Part shown: one piece after another, positions 38,964 to 50,300 of the stretch
How the letters are laid out: every line of letters starts with the position of its first letter
Numbering within the stretch: the first letter of the stretch is position 1
Position numbers and translations under genes: made by a program
From: Rhabditophanes sp. KR3021
Lineage: Eukaryota > Nematoda > Chromadorea > Rhabditida > Alloionematidae
Assembly: GCA_963281155.1 (NCBI GenBank)
Contig: CAUJLY010000003.1
Span: 4,030,001 to 4,094,000 of the forward strand
Reading direction: 5' to 3'
DNA length: 64,000 bases
Notes under the pieces: model-generated
Seen by the model: only the letters and a program-made list of their open reading frames with translations
What the model was told of the DNA's origin: nothing
Databases searched by the model: none

Positions 38964-39501
38964 AATTGCAATATCAGTAGATGTTTAAATTAATGACACC
39001 GCAGTCGTAAAAAGCTTGAATCAAAAATTTGGTGAACAGTTTTTTACGACCTTCCAATATCCTTTTGAGATTTATTGGGAAAAAGTGTCCTATAAAAGGG
39101 CAGCAACAAAGCTCATACAATACATTAAATATCGTTTAATACATCCAATACATATTTTAAATAATACATGCCTTAAATAATAAGTATTTTAAATACACTG
39201 TCAAACTAAAAATTGTCTAAGGTTTTAATTAAGTCATTTACAAGAACTTGATTTTTGAATGAAAGTTGAACATTTGAATTATTTTACCAGAACACAAGTT
39301 AATCACAAATTTGACGCATTACATCGTAAGTATTATCAGATTAGCTTCCAGACATCCAAACATGTAAAAGTAAATGTCAGATTTAGGTCAAAGATGGTTA
39401 TCAGGACCGTAAAGAGATCAACGACATCAATACGACGTTAAAATTTTACTCAATCGAACTTATTTAAATTATTCTATTTCGCATTATTTAATTTTGTTAA
39501 T
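38964..39501. other. Divergent promoter region, RPB2 / GT92 gene
   Basis: About 540 bp of AT-rich sequence between two divergent start codons. Only short, non-conserved frames are present. Confidence 0.55.
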
Positions 39502-41531
39502 ATGCAGTTTGTCAATAGACTAATAAAATTGCCTACTCATCTACTTACTATTGTTAAGCAAAATGACGAGACTAGAAAACTTCGTTTTTATTTTGAAATA
39601 TTTTACAAGATTGCTTTAATTGCCTTTGGGATTATTTTGGGATTTACCTTTTATTACCGAACTACCAATATATGGATGTTAAAGAATTTGGGTGATTCCT
39701 GGTTATCTAGACAGCAGGGATTAAGACCTATTGTTATTGGAGCCTTTCATAGAGCTGATAATGAAAAAAACAGTGAGGGAGATTATGCAGTTATCCAATA
39801 CATTGCAAACTCTTATGACACGCAAAAATTGTATTGTATTAGTAAAGACTTGATTAATGGTGAGCCATTAATAAGTACTGCCTTGATACAAAGAATCCAT
39901 GGTGGAAAACGAAACTTAAACGACGTTTGCAGTTGGAGTGGCCACTTAGCTGAATGCCAAATTGCCTCAGCAAATGTTGATTATATCACCCTATCGACAA
40001 GTCCTGATATAAAATTAGCCCAAAACGGAATGCAAGTTAACATTGAACGCCCAATCACTAAAAGCCCTAAAGAAAAGTTGGTTGTTTGTATTGCACCAAT
40101 GTATATTTATTCTGAAACAAGCATCTTGTTAACAGGAATAGAGTCATGGTTAGCTTTAGGTGCATCAAAGATTATTATTCCCATTCAGTCTGCCTCCAAT
40201 ACGGTAATGAATATATTGCGCAAATACGAAAAAGACGGTAATACAAATAAGTAGATTATCTATTAAATTTATTAAGCTACAAATGGGTGGAAGATATAAG
40301 TAAATGGGTATATTACAAAGTAACACCAATAAGAGTACGATGTTGTGCAACTGAAATAAATGAGTAATTAAATCAAGCTTAAACATGATGACACGTAAAG
40401 CCTCTCAGCTAATATTCATACTTTGAATGAGCATAGTACTAAAGAGCAAATGGCATACAGTCACTTCATACTTAAAATTATTAAACATTTAAATCCCTTT
40501 GATGCTTGTCAAAAATAGTGGGGTTTGAGTATATTATTCTAATACTAATATTTAAAATTCCAGGAAAAGTTATTTTGAGGCATTGGCCTAAATGGCCTGT
40601 CATGAATGATGTCAATCCAAATGGATTAGTTTTGTCCCGTGGAATTGAAGAATCTCACGTCAATTGTCTGCACTTTGCCAAACCATTCGCTGATTTGATT
40701 GCATTTTCCGATATTGACGACATTTTACTCCCAAAAAATCCACAAGATTCCAAACTAAGTTACAATTTAGACTTGCTATACAAATTATTTGGTGAACATC
40801 CTAATGCCGGAACTTTGTTATTTGAGCATAGAGATGTTCAGTTGGTTCTTCCAAAAGAATCCGATGCTAGTACATCTTTATCAAATTTCAACTTCAACTT
40901 CTTGCATGATACAAAGAGAAAGCAAAGTTGTCATGTATGGAGAATGAAAACAAGAGTCATTGTAAATGCTTCACGCGTTGATACCGTGCTAATGCATGAA
41001 AGTGGAATAAACAAATTTGGGTATGCTCAAGTTCGATTACCCTGTAGACAAGCACACTTCTATCATTTGAGACATTCATTTAGGAGCATATCTTCTGATT
41101 CAGACGAAATAGAAATGACAGAAATGGTTAAAATTTTAAATGGGTAAAGTGCTTTTTTATTATCAATAATTAATGTTTTTGTTGTATTTAGTCAATTTGC
41201 AAATCGTCTTTCGACATCATTATCTGGTATTGCCAACTTACCAATTTACCAATCATCTTTCTCATCCTTTCGCGATTTCGACGAATGTGTGATGGCAGTA
41301 ACGGATGAAAACTTTAGTCTAAAAGTATCAAGATGTATGACACCCTCGGCATGTTTCGTTCGTCATATGCCAACTAATATGAATTGCACAGCTACCCACA
41401 CTGATTTTTCGTTTGCAAGAATTGGAAATGATTTTATCTCAGCATCAGGAATTCAATCATTTATACCTTCTAGTGACTGTGATGCACCTGTACCTAAATT
41501 TAACTCTGGTAATTCATATTACTTGCCCTAA
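39502..41531 (+). CDS. GT92-family (DUF23) type II membrane glycosyltransferase
   Basis: Probable Golgi glycosyltransferase of the family that includes C. elegans GALT-1. Exons 39502-40237, 40564-41143 and 41192-41531 sum to 1656 nt (551 residues). A single transmembrane anchor lies at about residues 34-52 (ALIAFGIILGFTFYY), giving type II topology. The catalytic region shows GIESWLALGASKIIIPIQS. After the splice it reads LRHWPKWPV, a conserved SHVNCLHFAKPFADLIAFSD and the metal-binding DID of SDIDDILLP near residues 295-297. Later SCHVWRMKTRVIVN and HESGINKFG fit the family. Intron 1 is 326 nt and its 3' three quarters are a dispersed repeat shared with a dual oxidase intron. Substrate cannot be inferred. 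Confidence 0.88.
40318..40563 (-). repeat. Dispersed repeat copy 1, ending at the GT92 exon 2 splice site
   Basis: This 246 bp segment matches 51724-51968 with about five substitutions and one indel by my count. It begins AAGTAACACCAATAAGAGTA and ends TTTAAAATTCCAG. Homology stops exactly at the AG used to enter exon 2. In the second copy the segment lies directly upstream of the start codon of an antisense decayed gene, so it may be the 5' end of that element. Strand is given in that sense. There are no terminal inverted repeats. Confidence 0.9.
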
Positions 41532-44334
41532 ATTAAATAAATCATTTTTGTCTTTTAAAATAAGCTCTCTTAGCTTATTTTTTATCATTCTTTGTATTGT
41601 AATTTGTATGAATCATTTTTATGAGATAAACTATTTAGTATAATAAATCAATCAACTATCATACTAAATAATTAAGGAATAGACTTCCTTACATATTTAG
41701 TACAATTAAATTAACTATTTTATAGAGTGTTCAATTAAACTTGTTTAGCTTTAATATTTTACTATATACTAACCATACATCCTTTTGGATAGTAAGTTTG
41801 TTGGTGTATATCATCTTTCACTCATTTAAAGGTCACCAAAAGTTAGGTAAGGTTATGCAAACGTCTTGCTAATTTCATCAAAATTGACTAAATGAAAAGC
41901 AATTATGTAACGGTTCAAAATCATTTAATGCAATATGTTTTTTGACATCTATTTGACAAATTAACATTTTTGATTTCCTTTTAAACTAAGCATTCCTTTA
42001 TTAAATTATTCTCTTATTATATTTATTGTTATCGTAAATATAATACTTTTCTTTGTCATTAATCGAAATCAGGAAAGACTCTGTGTGATGGCCATTCTTT
42101 TAATTTCACCTATTACGTCAAGTTTTTGGTAAAAAAGGATAAACAATTTTAAAGAATCAAATCAAAAACGCAAAAGCTTAACAGAACATTATTTTTTGTC
42201 AACTTTTGAAATTATACTAAAAGCTTTTTTGCTACAAACAATTTAGCTATTAAGTATTTTCGAAAAAGATCAAAACAACCTATAGAAGCATTGATATATT
42301 CATTGGATATTTATTTAACATTAGCTTCAATAGATCTATTATAACAAGCTTCCTTTTAAGAATATAAATGTGACGAAGAACGATTAAATGTATTAATTCT
42401 TTTATACCTTCATCTATCAATTAAATATTACCTTATATAAAATAGCGGTAATACAAAAGGTATATTCTAAATTGATGGACATATGTAAGGTCATTTTGTT
42501 ACTAATTTATTGGAAATAGCTTGCATATCTACCCTGATAAATGAAGAATGTAAACTCGACAATTTGTACATAATAAGAACAATAAAAGTCTGGCAAACAT
42601 TTACACGATAGATTAGTTTTATAAAGAGTTTTATTTACTTCTGCACCTATGTATTTATTCATAAGAAATGGTATTAAGAATTGTGTTGATTGAAAGCACC
42701 TAAGCATCTGGGATCGTAAATGTCAGAAGGAACAATTGGCTTAGGATGAAGGTTTCACCAACACCCACTTATTTTATATAGTATGATTTGTATTCATGAC
42801 AAAATTATTTACATTAACTAAGAAAAAAGATTATAATTTACAGTATTTTTATCAACTGCGCAAATCTAAGTATACAAAGATTACGTGATATTTTATAAAA
42901 GGCATTTTTTAGCTTAAATATACTGCATATTTATAATATTTATAAAATTAGAAGCTCATATAATTGTAATGTCTTTAATATTGCGGAAAGTTTGTATAAT
43001 CCACTAAAATTGATATATGTTGTATAAATTTCTTCTTGACCCCATTTATTCCTCAACTGCTTTAATACTAATAAATGTAGACACCTCTCTTGTGGTTAAA
43101 ATACCATCTGTTGTAATGATGTCTGGAATTTGTGTAGATGGAAGTAAGTATATGTAAGATACTTGCACAATAATATATAGATTGGATTTATAATAACTTT
43201 TTCATTAACTTACCATTTTTTGAAATGACTAACTTATTCTTTTGATGCACTTCTTGATGTCATCTGTTGTATCACCTAATTACATCATAATATCATAATG
43301 CACAAAGGATCATTTGTTACAAACTAAAAGACATGAAGTAATGTTTTGATATATTAACTATGCGATTGTGTAATAATTATAAATTTAGTTGTAGCAGTTA
43401 TAATTGTCATTTCAAGTAACTTAATAAGGGGTAGTTTCCTAGTAATTTACAATATGGGTAGTTCCAACTAAGTTATAATATGATGTAGTTTCAACTAACT
43501 TTATATGATGTTGTTTCAATTAACTTAATGCGGTGTAATTTCAACTAACTTCAGATGTTGTAGTTCCAAAAAGACACGTCATTGAACATCTTGAATTATT
43601 ACAAAAATGTGTGATAAATTGTAAAATAGGAAGCTAATAAGTGTGTAGCTGGATCAACGTTAATGACTACGACATTTGTCTATAAATAAACTTTTTTAAG
43701 ATTCAATTTTATAAATAAATACTTGACTGTAATGGTGATACACATTTTATACCAAATTTTTCTATTCGTACAGATCTCTATCCATTTCTTATTCATCTAT
43801 TGCCGTCGGATTATGTTAATGTGTTTACGAGTTTAAAAATATATTCATCTAAAGGGAATGAAATTAGTTATAGAAAGTAACGCGAAATTGTTTTGATTGT
43901 GAAAGTTCAACTAAAAATACATTTCCGTGATTTTAACATATTTTGTACAACAAACAATAATAATTGCGATAATAAGAATAACAATATGCATACTTTAATA
44001 TTTTAAGCAATTATTAGCTTTAAAAATGCGCTAAGTAAGTAAAATGCGGTTTTAAAGTAAGATAAAAGTAGGGAAGATGTCGTTGAAGTTACCAAATTAT
44101 TAATAGTATGTTCAGGTTACATTTAACATTCATGCATTTCGTGTCTCTTATTCTCGCACAAACGCCTTCGTTTTATTATTCTTTTGATTTGTACATTATT
44201 CATTAGTCTTTTTGCAATGATTAATAATTATTATAACAATATATCCTATGATTTGGAATAAATATAAATTAATCAAATTTATCGCTATTTCGCGTGATTT
44301 TTCATTAATTTGGACTGTTTCAGAATACCGTGTT
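41532..44334. other. Intergenic region, 2.8 kb
   Basis: Lies between the GT92 gene and the dual oxidase. It is AT-rich, with imperfect tandem repeats at 43411-43568. A consensus 3' splice site (GGACTGTTTCAG, ending 44323) lies 11 nt before the dual oxidase ATG. No gene is supported. Confidence 0.5.
43411..43568. repeat. Imperfect tandem repeat, about 27-30 bp unit
   Basis: Five or so degenerate copies of a unit like GATGTAGTTTCAACTAACTT lie upstream of the dual oxidase gene. Confidence 0.7.
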
Positions 44335-47300
44335 ATGGCTTCTTTTGGAAGCTTGACCCGTCAAAGGCAGTCATTTTTACTAAACATATTCTCAGATATT
44401 AAATGCAAAATTGCGATTTTATTTCTATTGTGTCACATAATACCAGTAACTCAATGTAAGTCAATTTGTTTCAAAATATGCATGAGTAAAATTCCTTTCA
44501 ATTAAACGTCGTCATCTTAAATAGAGATTACTTTTTACACTTAAATAACTTACAATTACTACATTGTTTATATTTTGCACGTCACATCATTTGTTAACAA
44601 TTTGTATAGTGATTAAGATCCGTATGTAGCGAATTGAAGATTTTGTATTTTTATGAAAATTAAGCAAAATTGATGTCCTTTCTTATTTATGTTTACAGTC
44701 GTTTTTTAGACATAATACGACTGGAAATTGTTGTGTGTTCTTTATATAGTTGTAAATTTAGTTTGTTGATAAAGTAATGAATTTAGTTTGTTGTTAACAT
44801 GGTAAATTTAGTTTGCTGATAAGTAATAAAGATTTTTTATGATATTAACAGAAGGAGAGATATGTCGTTGAACTTAAATACCTTTGAATATTATCGAACA
44901 AATAATGGTGACATTTAAAGTTCGTATTTAAAAATAAATAGGAAAGGTTTTATTTGTGTATAAAAACGGATAATATTGTGTATAAAAAGATGTCATATTG
45001 TTTATAAGGAAAATTTTATAGAAAAAGAACAATTTAATTTGTGTGTTTATTTATTTAATATTTTTATTTCAGCTTTGAACAGGACGCACGAATTCCAAAG
45101 ATACGATGGATGGTATAATAATCTTGCAAATCCTGAATGGGGTAGTGTCAAATCAAGGCTACATCGGGTAATTTGAAAAATTAAATGGGATAAATTAAAA
45201 AGACAAGTGGTTATTTGTTAATTTTTCACCACATTGTGCTTTCAATTCAGCTAAAGTCAAACGGCGTGTTGCATTAGGTCGTTCTGCTCTTTCTTTTTGT
45301 CCGACACTAGATTTGTGATCAGCATCCCAGTCTTTTGATGGTATCGAAGCAGCTTCCTTGACTTTTACCGTTAACTCCCTTTTACGTTCGTTTCTGGTTT
45401 CTTTATTTTTCCGTTAGACTTCTCTTTCGATGCCATTGCTTTACCCATCTTTTCGATAGCCTCTTCTTCTACTTCAGACAGATCTTCGGCATCCTTCAAT
45501 CTTGCTGGATTCGCTACAGCTTTAATGTCTTTATTCTTATCCGAAACTGTTTTTTGTTCTTTTTATTCCAACCAACAGAATTAGCTCTTCTTTTATATAG
45601 TATTTTTGAAGCCATTTCTTCCTCTTCAGCCAACTCGACGTCTGTATCTAATCCATCAACTTCTATCCCGCGTGCCTTTCTTCTTGACATGTTAGCTTTT
45701 TCTTCACCATCGGTCCAATCAACTCAAATAAATGTCATTATCACCGTCATTCTCCTCTTTCAATGAATAAGCAAATCCGCTAACATCGGGACTATCTTGT
45801 ACGCCGGAAACAGATCACTTAACAGCGTTTTGCCATCTTTTCAGAATTACCATTTATAATGCCGAACTCTTTGATCTTGTTATTTTCTGAAAAAGATTGC
45901 TTAAAACATTATTTGCAACGTGTTAGTTAATAAAAAAATCGGCAAAATGCTGATATGCGCCAGCTCATGGTCAAAATATCATAACATATTATGTAACTTT
46001 CTTGAAGTATTTCAATCGACACAAACTTACTTCATTAATTTGTATACTGAAAAAAGATCTTATAAGGGTTGTTTCACAGGTATTTACAAACAATACGCTT
46101 ATTTAATGATATAAGAAACCTAATAATACAATAAGATACATACTATTAGATAATTACTTCTTAACTCTCTAATAGTTTACAGAGGTTTCTTGATGAGCTC
46201 GTAGTTAATAAATAGGTTAGCTGTTCGCCAACGGTGCAACACCTGAAGAGATTCATCAAATGCTGAGCTATTGATAGATAAATGTCATCTATCCCATTTA
46301 AAAGGGGTCAAATTAAATTATAATTCTTTATGCTAATATTAATCATTTATAGGACTCACTTGCAAACTACGAAGATGGTGTTTATAAAATAAATACTTCA
46401 CTTCCTTCGGCAAGAAAAATATCCGATATTGTTTTTAAAGGACCTTCTGGGATTCGAAGTAAAAGAAATTCAACGACAATGTTGGCCTTTTTTTCACAAG
46501 TAGTTGCATACGAAATAATGCAATCATCACAAACGGGTTGTCCTTTGGTACTTTATTCCTTGAAGAATATAACTAATTTTACTTTATTTTAGGGTAAATT
46601 ATAGAACAATCTAAAAATTCTATAAGAAATAAGAGTTCAAGAATATCGAAGTGTTATTTAAAAGAAGACAAAAATGAGATACAATATTATTAGGATGAAA
46701 TATACTTCGACGATAAGTGTATTTTGTGTCGAATAATCTCTGAGATTCCTTTACAATTTCTGGATGTTTCGGAAACATTACCTCATTAGATTGTCCTGAT
46801 GCGTAAATATTTGACAACACATTTTGTGGATTCATTATGACTGCGTACTTTATTTGCAGTAAATTTATCAGAGTGAAAAGCTACAATTTGCTTATTATTT
46901 TTACAGCTCTTCATAATTTGCGTCTTTTTTACGTTAACAGATGCTCCACAATATAAGATTCCTTTCATAAATTCTTCAAAAGATACTGACTTAACATCCA
47001 CATCAGTAAACAAGGAAACCAAGACGTAGGTAGATTGTTGTTCCTTGGCGTTAGCCTCCTTCAAAAATCCATCAAGTTTTCCTGCAACTTTACAGCAGGA
47101 AGTTTGCTTTCTTTTACAAAAGTATCCATAACCTCACTTTTTAAAATGGTATCTATGAGAGAGGTTTCATTGAATGTTGTACCGCAACTTTGACACTTGT
47201 GTTTGCCTTCTGCATTGATTTCTTGCCCTCCCGTGGCAATTCTTCCTAATGAAGCACTTGTATTGGAGACACTGATCATCCTTGGAGGTTTATTATCCAA

Positions 47301-50300
47301 TTATCAACTTAAGTGAGATATACATTACCTTTAAAAGATGAAGCTATTTTAAACATTTAGGAAAAATGCTTTATAAGTTTTTGTCTTCTTAAAACAAAAT
47401 TTTATCCAAATTTATTTTTAATATAGTTAAAAATGATTTTGCTATATAACGCCTACATTCTAGAAATGGAGCCAATCGAAGTGAATAAATGTGATCCCGT
47501 TTTTGATCCACAATGTGAAGGAAAAACACAAATTCCTTTTATGAGAACGGCAAGTTTTTACAAGACAGAAATAATCATTTTCCCCATTTAAGATCTATGA
47601 TACGAGTACTGGACACGGTTTAAACTCACCTAGAGAGCAAATAAATGAAAAAACGGTATTTTTTGGCTTTATTTGAACTTTTAACTTAAATTGTATTCGT
47701 ATAGTCATGGATAGATGCTAGTTTTTTATACTCGACAAGTGAACCATGGGTTGCTGCATTAAGATCATGGCATGATGGAATGTTAACTGAAAATGACCTG
47801 GTCCCAGGATATCCGCCCTTTAATAAAAAGATTATTCCATTTTTCAACCCAGCTCCGCCACAGATTCACAGACTAATGGGTAGGTATGATTGAATGTAAA
47901 TAAGTATTTATTTTAGATCCGGAACGGTTATTTACATTGGGTGATCCTCGTATCAATGAAAACCCGGGTTTGCTAACGTTTGGCTTGATTTTATTTAGAT
48001 GGCATAATGTTCAAGCAATCAAAATAGCTCACCAAAATACTGATTGGACGGATGAAGAAGTGTTTCAAGCAGCAAGGAGAAAAGTCATTGCCAGTTTGCA
48101 ATCTATCGTAATTTACGAATTTTTGCCCGAATTATTAGGAATTCCCAAAGATGAAATTCCAAAATACACCAAATACAACCCACACATACCACCGGGTGTT
48201 TCCCATTCATTTGCAACAGCTGCTTTTAGATTTCCTCATACAATTGTTCCTCCAGGAATGTTGTTCAGACAAAAAGGAACTGAAACTTCGAAATGTACTT
48301 TCAGAACGGAAATAGGCGGATATCCGGCTTTGAGATTATGTCAAAACTGGTGGAATGCGCAAGATATCGTTCAAGAATACACTATTGATGAAATTATTCT
48401 AGGAATGGCTTCGCAAGTTACAGAAGCTGAGGATACAGTTATAGTTGAAGATTTGAGAGATTTCATTTTTGGACCGATGCATTTTACTAGACTTGATGTA
48501 GTTTCATTGTCTATCATGAGAGGACGAGATAATGGAATCCCGTATTATAACAACATTAGAAAAAGTTTCGGTTTACCTACAAAAAGATGGGAAACTATAA
48601 ACCCTGAATTATTTGCCGCTGTAAGTTCGATAAAAAATATATATTACATAAAAAAATAAAGATGTTTGTTACAAGGATGAGTTAGTGGTAACACACAGAT
48701 AAGCTTGTACACGCTAGTGTAAAGACTCCAACAGATTATTAGACACTTTGTTATTACATAAAAGAAATTTTATTATAAAAAGAGGATTAATACATCTAAA
48801 TAGCAAATATAGTGGGTATCTTTAAGGTTATTTTAGTAGAAGACAATAAGTCTTAACAAACCTACTAATAAGTATTAACAATTATTAAAATGTAAAAACA
48901 AACACATAACATTCATGGTAAAATAAATAATGTTAATAATAATATTTAGAATCCAGAAATGTTCCAGAAATTGGAAGAATTATTTGTTGACATCGATTCA
49001 CTGGATGGATATGTAGGAGGAATGTTAGAGACAACTGAAGCTGGTGTTGGGGAACTATTCAAGATTATTATTCTTGATCAATTTATGAGATTAAGAGATG
49101 GTGATCGTTTTTGGTTTGAAAACGAACAAAACGGTATTTTCAATGCCACTGAAATAGAAGAAATAAGAAAGATAAAATTAAGTGATATTTTGAGAGCTGT
49201 TTCGGACATTGATCCAAGTGAAATACAAGATAATGTATTCCAATTTCAAGAAAACGATCCTTGCCCTCAGCCATTCCAAGTAAATACAACTGGTTTAGAA
49301 TCATGTGTTCCAATGATGAGATTTGATCATTTTACTGGTAACGAAGTCACCTATATTTTTTCAATAATAGTTTTGGCAATTGTTCCATTATTATGCATTG
49401 GAATTGCTAGGTACTTGATTATTAGAAGAAAAAAGAACGGAATCTCATTCATCGAAATGCCAAAGATTATTAAAAAAGAATCGGGACCGCAAATGTTTGA
49501 CAACATATCGGATTCAAACAGTTTGACGGATTCTTCCCTCTCAAGATTATATACTCAAGCTGATATTATAGAAGGCAAATTCAAGATGCCCGCAATAGAA
49601 TGGCTTTCAGATAATTTCTGCAGGAGTAAGTCACAAATTAATAATCACTACTTATCTATTGTTGTTTTGAATTTTAGGCGTAAACTTCCAACTTGATTTG
49701 TCAACCGGTGAAATTTCATTAAAAAAACCAAGAAGTAAAACAGTTCTGAGGAAGCTAGATCTCGGAAAGGCTTCCCAAGTATCATTCACAACAACTGATC
49801 CTAATAGTAAAAGTACATATGGTCCGTTTATTTTGATAGCAGTACCAAAAAATTATGATTTAGTCATTCGTCTTCACGATGACAAAGATTGCAGGAAATT
49901 TATGAAGTCAATTCATGATTGTCTCACTAAGCTGGACATTCCACTGACAGTTCGTTATGCTGAAAATGACATTATTCTAGAGACTGCTGAAACAAAAGAA
50001 AAAAGACAGAGAAAATTAGATCAGTTTTTCAGGGAAGCATACTCACGCACCTTTCAAGATGTTAAACTTTCGGACAAAAATGTTGATTATGATGAAAGTT
50101 TGTCACATTCAACATTAGGCATTAAGATATCTAAAGCTGAATTTGCGGATGCATTGGGCATGAAGGTGGATAATCATTTTGTGGAAAGATTATTTGCCTG
50201 TCTGACTAGCCAAAGTGAAGATGCCGTCAATTTCGATGAGTTCCTACAATTTCTTAAGAAATTTACCCATGGGACTCAAAAAGATAAGATGGCTATATTG

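Noticed and set aside
42507..42707. Minus-strand frame beginning MLRCFQSTQFLIPF
   Set aside because: Isolated, AT-rich, no splice partners, signal or homology; typical random frame.
43020..43143. Short open stretch ending in a consensus donor (GATGGAA|GTAAGTA) in the 2.8 kb intergenic region
   Set aside because: No partner exon, start codon or family resemblance; probably chance.
47427..47463. Dual oxidase exon 4 starting at 47427 (adds LKMILLYNAYIL)
   Set aside because: It is in frame and cannot be excluded, but it inserts 12 residues absent from the family, whereas the G at 46593 plus 47464 gives a family-like join. Kept as an alternative.
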